Assembly (NCBI GenBank): GCA_001557505.1
Contig: LSAX01000001.1
Location: 2,046,001 to 2,110,000, forward strand
Source of the DNA: Reticulascus tulasneorum
Taxonomy: Eukaryota > Ascomycota > Sordariomycetes > Glomerellales > Reticulascaceae
Direction of reading: 5' to 3'
Length of the DNA: 64,000 bases
Position 1 is the first letter of the stretch. Each line of letters begins with the position of its first letter. A program made the position numbers and the translations under genes. Under the pieces are notes generated by a model. The model did no database searches, had not been told where the DNA came from, and was given only the letters and a program-made list of their open reading frames with translations. Shown one piece after another: positions 12,436 to 22,012 of this stretch.

Positions 12436-13492
12436 ATGGAGGCGTCGGGGTCTTCTCGGTCGTCCCTGCAGCCACAATCGCCGGCTGGTCCGGATGCTGC
12501 CGATCCCAACGCCTCGACAACCAGTTCTACCCTAGCTGTTCTGGCTAGGTTTGAATTCGAAACGTCAAAGGGGAACGACGGCACTAAGATCCTCATGGTA
12601 GAGTGGAATGCCTCTGCCGCAGAACCCAAGCCATCCAAGGACCACCTTGCTGGCGACTGGGAGGTGTCTTGGGAAGGCAAAACCTCCTATCTTCCGGCGA
12701 GCGACAAGGTAACCGGCACGCATAGGAGGGTGTACTTCTTGCTTCCTCCCGGTGCCCCCATCCCCCCACTAGTCACCATTGCGCGATCCGATGGCCCAGC
12801 CCTGACTGCCAAACCACTGCCAGCCATATTCCCCCCGAGCCTCGGCGTCAGCAACTCGGATGCAGGCAAGAGAGGTGTCCTTCACACGATTTGGGCGAAG
12901 AAGAGGCTGTCAGAGTTGCAGGATGAAATTGACGCAGAGATGAAGGCAAACGGCGAGAGTGTCGGCCTAGAAATGGCCTTGCAGGAGCGAACATGGATTA
13001 TTGATCATTTCGGCGTTGGAGGCGAGATCGCTACGGTCGCCGCCCAACCACTCCCAAATCTCATATCACCAAGGTCGCCTGTTGGCGGTCGCCTGGGGGA
13101 AAAGTTGAAGGGACTGAAGCTTGCAACCTCGCCGGCAGATCTTTCCGCGGTTTCGACGGGTAAGACATTATCCTCGGCCAAACCTTTGCTTTTGGGCTAT
13201 TTGACTGATTTGATTATGCTGGCCAGCCAAAAAGCCTGGAGCTGCGAACGCTCACTTCTCCCTATTCCCTGGGGTTGCCGACATGGCCGTGTCCTCGTTC
13301 TCGACATTCTCGCAACAAGCAGGGCCAAACAGTTCAAACCACGAACTAGCATCCGCTTCACTAGACACAGTCCTCAACAAGGATCGGCATCGTACAAACG
13401 ACGTGGACCATGACACTGAGGAAGATCTCTTTGCACTGCCGATGAGCCCGCGGAGCCCCGAAATGAAAAGGAGCCCTTTCAGCCTGCTATAA
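12436..13492 (+). CDS. Conserved fungal protein of unknown function
   Basis: Predicted 329-aa protein in two exons, 12436-13159 and 13227-13492, across a 67-nt intron (GTAAGA donor, GGCCAG acceptor). The phase is correct: the codon split is G then CC. The N-terminus is Ser/Pro-rich. Residues about 35-160 form an ordered part with FEFETSKGNDGTKILMVEW, then WEVSWEGKTSYLPA and RRVYFLLPPGAPIPPLV. A charged helical stretch follows (KKRLSELQDEIDAEMKANG). The C-terminus is acidic and ends LPMSPRSPEMKRSPFSLL. There is no signal peptide or membrane segment. I do not recognise a named domain. The second exon continues the protein smoothly, and the length of ordered sequence makes it a real gene. Confidence 0.78.
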
Positions 13493-14113
13493 AGAAGAAC
13501 CTTAACTTGTTTTCATAGCATGTACGGTGCCCGGCTTGTCCTTGAACGCCAACGGCCAGTCTACGGCCGCACTGTGCGTTATGCCGAAGCCGTCTCAGAC
13601 ACATGCATGAATCTGATATGAGCGACTACATTGCGTACCGCCAAACGGTATCTTAGATCCCACATGTCAACCACCTCCACTTAGCCCCCATATGCGGTAC
13701 ACTTTGTGAAGGGTATAATTGTGCGAACATTTGCGAGGAAGTTGCACAAAGATGGTCCCCGTGTCCCGCATGGCCTGAAGTAGGACATCTGCGTCCAGAT
13801 CGGCTAAGTCAGACGAGCCTTTGAAGACTCAAAAAAGGTACTTTTACTTGTTTACTTGACGAGTGGGCTTTAGGGTATGTTACCGAGACCTACAGCTGGG
13901 GTGGGTTGCCAGCTGCTAGCGAGTTGCCGATGTCCCAAGTTTTGTAAGCTTTTTAGCGCCATCGGCCGGAACCGTACAGGAACGGTCTTGTGGTGAAGAA
14001 TGGACTTCAATGCAACCATTTCCAAACCTGTAAATATGCCATTGTGTACCTCAAAAGTATGTGCTTGACTTGATATCACATCGCGCCCATCCCCAGATGG
14101 CCCAAAGCGACTT
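13493..14113. other. Convergent intergenic region
   Basis: About 620 bases between two converging genes. A 69-codon minus-strand frame at 13870-14079 lies directly behind VPS37 but has no recognisable family, so it is not called. Nothing else seen. Confidence 0.5.
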
Positions 14114-14892
14114 CTACCTCCAACCTCCCACTCGTCCTTCGTCCCACCTTTCCTTTCGTTCTTGGCGAAGATAATAGAGCACCTTCGCCTCCCTGTATCT
14201 TCGAATCCAGTCCAATGTCTCCCTTTCTGTTGCAGAAGAACCGTCTCCCTCGCCCTCGAGAAAGCTTTCTTCCAAAACTTGACATACTGTAGCCTGTTCG
14301 TGGACGCCCTGGCTTAAGCGCTGGTACAGCGAAGCTGGAGAAAACGGTGCAAGAGCATGGTCCATGTCTGATTGTTTCTGGCGCCATTGCCTCTCTAAGG
14401 CATGGGTAGACAGGAGTTGAGCTTGTGTTGTCGACCGCTGATGTGATAGCGTCGCCTCCAGGTCGATCAAGCGAGCTGCGAGATCAAGGTTCTCTACCAG
14501 CGCATTCTGAATGCGTTGGTGAGATACCGAAAGTGAGGGATGGGCGGTATATGGTGCCTGGGTGAGCGCATTCGTTAGTTCCGAGCCTGCTAAGATGTCG
14601 GCGAGATCTTGCTTCCTGGTTAAAATCAGAGGTTAGTCCTGGGTAGTAATAGCGAAATGCTGGCGACACACGATTTGTCTTGGAGGAACTTTGGGAGCCA
14701 TTGATCCCCTGGATCTGCTGTCGGCTCTGCTGGTCGACCAGGCATGTATGGTTGGCGAGCAGCATGGCTAACACCTGTGGACTCTGGCAATGGAACGGCT
14801 TGCGGAGAATTCAATACTATCGGGGTACCCATACGGCTTGCTTCATGACTACCGGGTTTTGGAGGCAGGACCGGGGGTGATGGTCTCTGCAT
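14114..14892 (-). CDS. VPS37: ESCRT-I subunit VPS37 (Mod_r domain)
   Basis: VPS37 is a core subunit of ESCRT-I, which sorts ubiquitinated membrane proteins into multivesicular bodies on endosomes. Two exons, 14892-14672 and 14615-14114, joined across a 56-nt intron with correct phase give about 240 aa. The N-terminal 80 residues are Pro-rich and disordered. The Mod_r domain fills the C-terminal two thirds: DLADILAGSELTNALTH, the coiled-coil LIDLEATLSHQR, ALERQWRQKQ, FSPASLYQRL, LEESFLEGEG and the terminal RRYREAKVLYYLRQERKERW. The last 20 residues are especially typical of fungal VPS37. The start is uncertain: an ATG at 14940 is also in frame, and AG just before 14892 could be a splice acceptor for an upstream exon. 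Confidence 0.88.
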
Positions 14893-14940
14893 TCTGAAGT
14901 CCTCGCAGCGCAAGACGGACCGAGCCAAGGTCTGATCCAA

Positions 14941-15574
14941 GGGGTGCGGCTATCTTGGGAGCATCCGTCCAGCAGATATACAGGCCGCTACATAAATCTA
15001 GAACGGGTCCGTAGAAGTGAAAACCACCACAAACTTATGTTTAAAGTGGAGACCAGGTCTGATGGTTGCTTACATGTGATTGGATGCTGTCATCCCACTG
15101 AGAACGTAAGGCACCCAAGGTACCCATCAACCACCAGGCATCACGCGAACTGTTGACAAAACATGTGCAGCGCCTATTTCGATACCTCAAGCGAGACAAG
15201 ATATTTATGAATGTAAAATAGGATTATTATTCCGGTACCGGTAGATTGCCGACCAAGTTTCCGAATGCATATTCTATGCACTGCTGAGACGATTGCCATA
15301 GCAGAAGCACTTAAGTGTCGACAAAGTCTATGGCATTTTATGAAAAACGGCGGAGAATCTTTTTTTAACATTGCGTGCTGGCGAGAGTTGGCACTGGTAT
15401 CTTTGAGAGAATAGAATTCTTCATCGTGCCAGCAACATGTTGAACAGTGCACTATACAAGTTCCTGATTCCTCAACATGCAAATGTCCCGCGCTTCAAGC
15501 CATCTTCCCTGTGGTGTTCCGATGCTTTGTCGGCATGCCTAATCAGGCTGCATCGCTCATATTCTTCACCGGCC
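14941..15574. other. Intergenic between VPS37 and NUP84
   Basis: About 630 bases between two genes on the same strand: the 5' side of VPS37 and the 3' UTR of NUP84. Only chance open frames seen. Confidence 0.55.
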
Positions 15575-18500
15575 CTACGGTTTGACGGACCACAAGTCTC
15601 GGGACCATCCCATTTCTCGCAGCTTCTTACTGCCCGAACCTGTGGTCTTCTTCTCTCCCGTCATTATTGCCAAAGCTTTGCTACAAGAAGCAAATGCCTC
15701 TACCAACTCCTTCATCCGATTGGCTTTGACGAAGCTCGCTGCAATATCCGAATCCTTTTCGGCAATGACTGCGGCGAGGTCCATACACTCAAGCAGGTTA
15801 TCCCGGGAGAGGCTGGTACCCGCAAAATGGAGAGTACTGACATATGCCAAAATCGTCTCCGGCAAGTAGGTCTCACGCAGATCCTGTAGTTCCTCATCCT
15901 CTTCTATATGATGGTTAGGTTAATAATGGGGCTGTAAAGTAGATAAGACGATGCTTACCCTGTGCCAATAACCAGTCTTTTAATAATGGACGCACATAAT
16001 CCTTAGCGGCCTTGACCTCATTGCCGACCTTGCTCCAAAAATCTCGTTTGGCGGATGGGTCCCTGAAGGTGTTAGCTACTGCACCATGCATGAACATTTG
16101 TGAGACTTACTCTCTAGATAGCTCCGCTAGCGACGCGAGCGTTTCCATCGTATCCAAAGCCTTTACGAGGCATTCCAGCTCGCGGAAGGTCCTAGCATCA
16201 GATGATACTTGTCTTGATGACAGTCGTAAGGTACCTTGCGCATTGTCCTGACTGAGCCAAGAGTCCACTTCCTCAAACCAAGATGGCCCAAGTTCGGCTT
16301 GGACAGGTAGTCCAGCATTCTGCCCAATAACCCCGTGGAATGGCACTCGCAGAGAAAACGATCTTGCAGCGTTCAAGCGCATATGTTCTAATGGGGTCAG
16401 CAAACGAGTCCAAGCAGCTGGATGACCATACATACTCAAGAAATATTTGTAAACCTTGGCGCCAACGGAGAAAACATCAGGCCACGCGTCGTCAACCAAG
16501 AGAAGCCATTCCACAGTACGAATCAACTGTTCGTCTTGGTGGTCGATACGATCCGGATCTTCTCCGAAGAAGTCTGTCTTGATTGACCGTCCATACTTGA
16601 TTGATGGGGGGCCAGTTTCCATGATTCTGAACTGTCTCGGGGAGGGATGTGATCGGCCCTTGGCATTCAGTCTCTTGAACATGTAATGGGGCTGTAATTT
16701 CACGAACTTCAGCACATCGAGACCTGCCTTCCGAATCAAGTTCAATTGAAGAATCCGGGCGTCACGACCGGTGATTTGAAGAATGTTGTTGCTGAGCACC
16801 TGAAAGCATCGCTGGCCATGAAGCCTCGAGCAGTATAAGGGGATCAGTTCTTCCAGGCCTGCGAGACGCAGGATGCTCACATACACTGCAATAGCGTTCT
16901 CTTGCAGCTCTCGGCGATCGAGGTGAGGGCTTAGGGCAGCCGAGACGGAATGTGGGGCGCACAGCGCATCCAGACTGGAGAACACGATGAAAACATGGAT
17001 AGCGACGCGCAGGCCATCGCGATTTCCAAGGCTCATGAACTTGCGTGCATCTACGTCCGCGTCTCGACAGGAGTCGCCGGGTATCATCTCGGACGGCTGG
17101 TGGCGGTTTGCCTCCTGTGTGAGGACGATACCCTGCTCGTAGAAGTGCCGCTCAAGATCCTTGGCTATGACTGCGGCCTGGAGCTGTTTGATGGGATCAA
17201 TAGCCTCCGCGCTGGTATGGCTGTTAGCCTCGAGAGATGCAATTAACCGCTTTTCCAGTGTAGCAGCATCTCCATGGAATTGTACTGCGTCAAAGACTGG
17301 GAAGCCCTGGCGGATGCTTGCAGAAACCTCTGGCTTGCATTCGCTCAAAACATAAGAGTCGAACTGGGTACGAACAAGGGCATTATAATGCATGAACATG
17401 AAGTCATCCCAGGTCTTGCACACTTTTTCAACACTGGGAATGTCCCCGGAGAGTAGGCCATATACTGCCCTCTCGATATCATCGGAGCCTCCGTGTCGAG
17501 CAAGAGCGAAACACATCCGCCTCCAAAGAGCCCGTGAGTCTGCGCCATGTTCTGGTTGCGATTCACCTTGTTGAGTGGCCAGCGGCAAAGCAGACATTGA
17601 GACTGCCCTCCAGACTTCCGTTCTCTCCATACACCAGTCTCGTATCTGGTCCAGGTTACTGCCTCTGCGCAAGAGTTGAAAACACCCAACCCAAATAGCC
17701 CTTTCAAAGTACTCATCTTGAGGTTCGAGCTTTCGCTCTTGTCTTGTTGTAGCATCAGGGTCCAACTCCGTAATGAGAGGTGAATTGGTTGAGTTGACAT
17801 GAGAACGAGCAATCTCGGGCGACCGATGGTCTAGAAGATTTGGCAATCCATGCATGTTCTTCCGGAGTTTGATTGCAGATCGCGTGTGTAGCCAGCCGTG
17901 AGCAATTATATCGCCTCGATCAGCACTCTGTTGTAAGTCCCGGACAAGCTCGTTAATATCTGGCCCGACTGATGCGTTCTGCTGCAGCCATTTAAGTACA
18001 GTCATTCGCTCCACGGCTAGAGGGGTATTCTCAAGAAAGTGATCCCAGAGGTATCCACGGGTGCTAGCTAGCCTTGGGGGTTTGACAGGGTCTATGGGCG
18101 GCTTATGCTCCGGGTACCTCAAAGGTAGCAGACGACGCAAAAGGTCCCACGTCTGGGTCTCTTTTTCCCACTTCATAAGATCGTCCACAAGGTCGGTACT
18201 GTCGAGGTCTTCTTCGGCATCATCTAGGTCCATGTCATGTTCCTCTAGTGTGGCAACTCCAGAGACCGACCGACCTGAGCCCCCCTTCCCTAAGCGGTGG
18301 CGTAAGGTCTCGCAGTATTTGGATGCGTGACTGTGATAGATATCCACGAGTTTCAATATCCTGATACGCTTCTCCGCCACCGTGCCATGCGAGGTGAGGC
18401 AATCGTCTAAGGCGTTTGCGAAAAGCTCGACCTCAGGGCCAACATGAAATACTCCATCCGAATAAGGTGAATCGAGGTCGTCCATCTCCCCTGCGGACCA

Positions 18501-18634
18501 GTCTATTATATATTTCCACCTTGATCAGCAACGTTGAGCGTATAACCGGTATACAATCATGTACAAACTATATCGCATGGGAATAACGAACCTGGAAAGG
18601 CAACAGCTTGTGCTAAGGCCTCTTCCACCTCCAT
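15575..18634 (-). CDS. NUP84: Nucleoporin NUP84/Nup107
   Basis: Scaffold nucleoporin of the Y-shaped (Nup84/Nup107-160) complex at the nuclear envelope. Four exons: 18634-18592, 18490-16111, 16062-15959 and 15903-15575, with introns of 101, 48 and 55 nt, all in phase, give 951 aa. The protein is an all-helical solenoid with no repeats or membrane segment. Recognisable blocks include RRLLPLRYPEHKPP, GYLWDHFLENTPLAVERM, DIIAHGWLHTRS, ERAIWVGCFQLLRRG and IRDWCMERTEVWRAVSMS. The C-terminal exons carry DFWSKVGNEVKAAKDYV and LPETILAYVSTLHFAGTSL. The first exon is only 43 nt: MEVEEALAQAVAFP then G split by the intron. Translation could instead begin at the in-frame ATG at 18485, but the 43-nt exon has a clean donor and acceptor and continues the frame. 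Confidence 0.9.
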
Positions 18635-19638
18635 AACTCCCTTGGTCGATGATTTGAAAAGATGACCCTGGTAGAGTGTATTCTGTTAAAGTCCAGAGAC
18701 GTAAGCTGAGAACTCAAATTGTGAGATTGGCAGTCTATGGGCACTGACTTCATGCGGTCGGACCATGACAACCGGCATGCACTGTGACCCAATTCATTGG
18801 GATTCAATAGCGAAGTTTTGCTGTTGCTATCATGAGAAGCCTTAGATCCTAGATAGGTTGCGCAATTCGGAATCGAGCCAGGAATACTCCTTGGCCAAAT
18901 ATGAACTTAGTAGAGAGATGGCAGCGTAAAAGCCCAAGTTGCTCTGATTTGCAGAGAGGAAGCTCGCCTTGCCTTTGGGTGGGAAGCTTCGCGATGGGAA
19001 AGGTTGGAGACGACAGAAAGTCCGGACGCGACCCAGCTGGTCTGTGCGCATAATCCGACTAGTCCTATTCCTCGGATACGTAAGGGAACCTAACGTACCA
19101 TTCAACCTATGATGTACTTTATTATGTACAAACTGAATAGACACGGGCAATTACCTCTGCAGAAGATTATCATATTTGCGCGGTATTTTACCTGTAAACC
19201 GATATGGCTGCTAGTACCTCAGATGACTTTGATGGCATATGAAACTATCTGAGGGCAAAGGTCTCGTCACTACCTTAGGTACTTAAGGTACTAGCAGTTC
19301 ATGGCTTGGGAAGTGGGTTGTGGAAGTATCTACTATGTATCTTAGTCATGCCCTTGATATGCGTGAGGGATACAGTTCCGTTTGCAGGTATTTGCACTGT
19401 ACACCACCATGTAAAAACTCATCCATCTTGGGAGTCACCATTCCTTTCCTCTTTTTCTTCCAACAATGTCAAGGCTTTCATCTTAGAGTCTCGGAGCAAG
19501 TCACTCAATACTCGCTCAGACCCCTTAGGGGTCTCTAGCGTGCTCAATGATAGCCCAGATCAATGATTCCCTCTTCTTTCAAGTTACCAGACTTATTCTC
19601 GTTCCGGTGGACCTAATTCTATGGAAGAGTGGCACATA
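18635..19638. other. Intergenic between NUP84 and CMC4
   Basis: About 1 kb with no supportable gene. It includes a small GGTACTTAAGGTACTAG palindromic patch near 19275-19295, one member of the intergenic patch family described in the findings. Confidence 0.55.
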
Positions 19639-20045
19639 TCATTTCTCCTCTCTCTGCTTCCGCTTCAACTTCAGCAAGTCAGGTTTCGGGCAGCTCGCAG
19701 AGGCCGCGGCATCTCCACGCGTGCGGTAGAAAGTCTCGCAACATTCATAAAGAGCTAGGATGGCAGGTTGACACTTGGTCTCGTTGTAGTTATTCCGGGA
19801 GAGGCAGTCTGGTGAGTCAGTGGAGGATAATAAGAACGGTACTGTTTGCAAAGCCGACTGCCGCGTAAGCCGTCATCACACATGAGGCTTACCTTGAATT
19901 GCGCACTGGAGAAATATTTTCATGTTAGTCTCTGAGGTGACGAGTGGCAGGCAGGTATGCGGCTTACGGCACGTGGATGGCACGGCGGATTGCTTTTGAG
20001 GTCGTCTTCCAACGTCTGTAGACCACCGTGAGCGTTGGATAACAT
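19639..20045 (-). CDS. CMC4: Mitochondrial intermembrane-space twin-Cys protein CMC4
   Basis: Predicted 86-aa protein in three exons: 20045-19968, a 13-nt microexon 19905-19893, and 19808-19639. The introns are 62 and 84 nt and all phases fit. The reading frame gives the family's cysteine array: NPPCHPRACAIQDCLSRNNY, then ETKCQPAILALYECCETFYR and SCPKPDLLKLK. CMC4 proteins belong to the CX9C class imported into the intermembrane space by the Mia40/Erv1 disulfide relay; they are linked to respiratory-chain biogenesis. No presequence is present, as expected. The start MLSNAHGGLQTLEDDL is the first in-frame ATG of exon 1. The microexon supplies CAIQ and so one of the conserved cysteines, which makes the exon necessary rather than optional. 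Confidence 0.88.
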
Positions 20046-21366
20046 CAAGGTGTAGCGTGCTTTAGGAGCCTACGGACCATTGCGGATGCCTCAGTCCTGC
20101 GTAGTTTCGATGATATACCAAAGGATTGAGCCGAAGCTGTTGTATATTGAACTCTGTTTGAGGTTATGAGTTTGAATTAGGAGCAAAACGTTGTGTGGTG
20201 CTGGACTGCGTCTCCCACAGATCAATCTCTGGTTAACGTGGGCGCCAGAAGAAAGACAAAGAAGTGTCGAAAGAAAAAGTGGAGAACATGGCGGATTCCA
20301 GCACACTGCATGGGTGGTTTCATTAACAAGCATACTAATACGTAGTACCTCTTGAAAGGAGCAGGCCTGATATCCAAATACGGCCAACCACTGGTGACAG
20401 TCTAGGTATGGTGACGTCTTGGGGCGAAACATACCGAATTCTACCTACTGTGTAGCATCAGGTGCTGTACCTTGGGGGCAGGGTATAATTTGGGATGTAG
20501 GGGGCCCTCACCATATGAACCTGCAATTAATCGTCCAATCCAACATAACATGCCTCCGAACTTAGGTATGTATGTCATGATTATCTCGAAGCCCATGCGA
20601 ATCAGACGTTGAGGTTCCTAAGGCAACGCCTGCGCGCACCTCTCATCCAATGAGGGAATCATAATGCTCGTCTACCGTACCTACCTGTACGTAGTAGACA
20701 CCTCTGTGCCAACCTACTTCTTACAACTGCTGTACACTATTTTACGCAAAGGTGCCGGGCTAAGAGAATAGTCCTCCTGCTGCATGTCCCTGGGTACGTA
20801 CTAAAGGTAAGGTAGGCACTAAATAGGTACGGACTGCCTGCGTATTAATTATGTAAGTAGGTGGCATATCGTAGGTTGGATCGGACAATGCGGTCAAATT
20901 AGGTGCCTACTAGGCCTGCGGGAAGGAGCTCAAAGTAAACACCAAAACCTCAGAAGAAAAGTTTCCTTCAGCCTCCCGTGCAAACCATCCTCCCCCACCA
21001 CAAGCCCACCAATCAACTTGCCTTCGTCCCACCAATTGCCAGCCTGCTTGCCCCCCCCCCCCCCCCCCCCCCCCCACTTTCGCCTTCTCCCATTTCATTC
21101 CTACTGTTCACACTCTTGCGCGCCATCATCCTCCTGATCTGACATCGATACAACTGCGTCGCAGTCACTTTGTCGACACTTGCAATCTGCACCCCGTCAC
21201 AAGAGCCTCGAACTCTGGGAATAGCGGTCTTTCCATAGTTCCATCTGCACTAGATTAAGTACGCATCATCCATCTCTTCCAAGTGTCACTATTCAGCCTG
21301 GCCGCCGTGTCGCGCGCCGCCACAGATATACTGACCCATCAACCCTAGCTCCGAGACACAAGCACC
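20046..21366. other. Divergent intergenic of CMC4 and SUMO
   Basis: About 1.3 kb. It holds a TACCTA/TACGTA-rich patch at about 20640-20890 and an uninterrupted C25 run at 21051-21075. The last 250 bases, rich in pyrimidine and CACC, are the likely SUMO leader. No gene seen. Confidence 0.6.
21051..21075 (+). repeat. Poly-C homopolymer (25 C)
   Basis: The plus strand reads C at every position from 21051 to 21075, about 290 bp upstream of the SUMO start. The exact length may be an assembly estimate, because homopolymers this long are hard to sequence. Confidence 0.95.
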
Positions 21367-21726
21367 ATGTCAGCGGACCAAGAGAACGGTAGCCCTGGAT
21401 CTGCTGATAGACAGGAGGCACCTGCCGCATCTGAGCACCTGAACATCAAGGTCACCGACAACAACAATGAGGTGTTCTTCAAGATCAAGCGCTCGACTAA
21501 GCTCGAGAAGTTGATGAGCGCCTTCTGCGAACGGCAGGGAAAAGCACTCAACTCAGTGCGGTTTCTCTTTGAGGGACAGCGGGTTCAACCGACTGACACT
21601 CCGGACACGGTAAGTTTAACCAACTCGTTTTCGGTGCCTTTTCACAGGCTAACCCATTTGTTGCAGCTGGAGATGGCAGACGGAGATACTTTAGAGGTAC
21701 ACCAGGAACAGGTTGGCGGCTTTTGA
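21367..21726 (+). CDS. SMT3: Small ubiquitin-like modifier SUMO
   Basis: SUMO, the ubiquitin-like protein conjugated to lysines of mainly nuclear proteins. Two exons, 21367-21609 and 21667-21726, across a 57-nt intron (GTAAGT donor, TTGCAG acceptor) give 100 aa. The N-terminal tail of about 20 residues is acidic and disordered. The beta-grasp fold follows: HLNIKVTDNNNEVFFKIKRS, LEKLMSAFCERQGK, VRFLFEGQRVQPTDTP, then MADGDTLEVHQEQVGG. The protein ends GGF, so a single C-terminal Phe must be removed by the SUMO protease (Ulp1 type) to expose the conjugation-competent Gly-Gly. An ATG context of CACC-ATG supports the start. It is convergent with the LIM-domain gene, 286 bp apart. Confidence 0.97.
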   Translation: MSADQENGSPGSADRQEAPAASEHLNIKVTDNNNEVFFKIKRSTKLEKLMSAFCERQGKALNSVRFLFEGQRVQPTDTPDTVSLTNSFSVPFHRLTHLLQLEMADGDTLEVHQEQVGGF

Positions 21727-22012
21727 ACGAGGGAAGCAGTGAGGGCGGTGGCGATTGCGCGCCTCGAGGAAGGAAAATACTTGCTGATTAGGGCGTCATG
21801 GTCACTTTGTTTTCGCCTGGCGTAGGGGCTTTAGAACCCAACATAGCTCTGGTCGTGGTGTGGTTATACCAATTTAACCCATATTATTCACTATGTCTGC
21901 CCTTTCCCTCGAAGCTTGAATTTGCTAATTTCCGAATTGCATAAAAGAGGCCGTTGCCCTACACCGACGCCTAAGTCGCCACAGACTCCAGATCCGTCCG
22001 AACTGTCGTTTC

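Noticed and set aside
13870..14079. A 69-codon minus-strand frame behind VPS37
   Set aside because: Looks protein-like in places, but I cannot link it to any family or find flanking exons.
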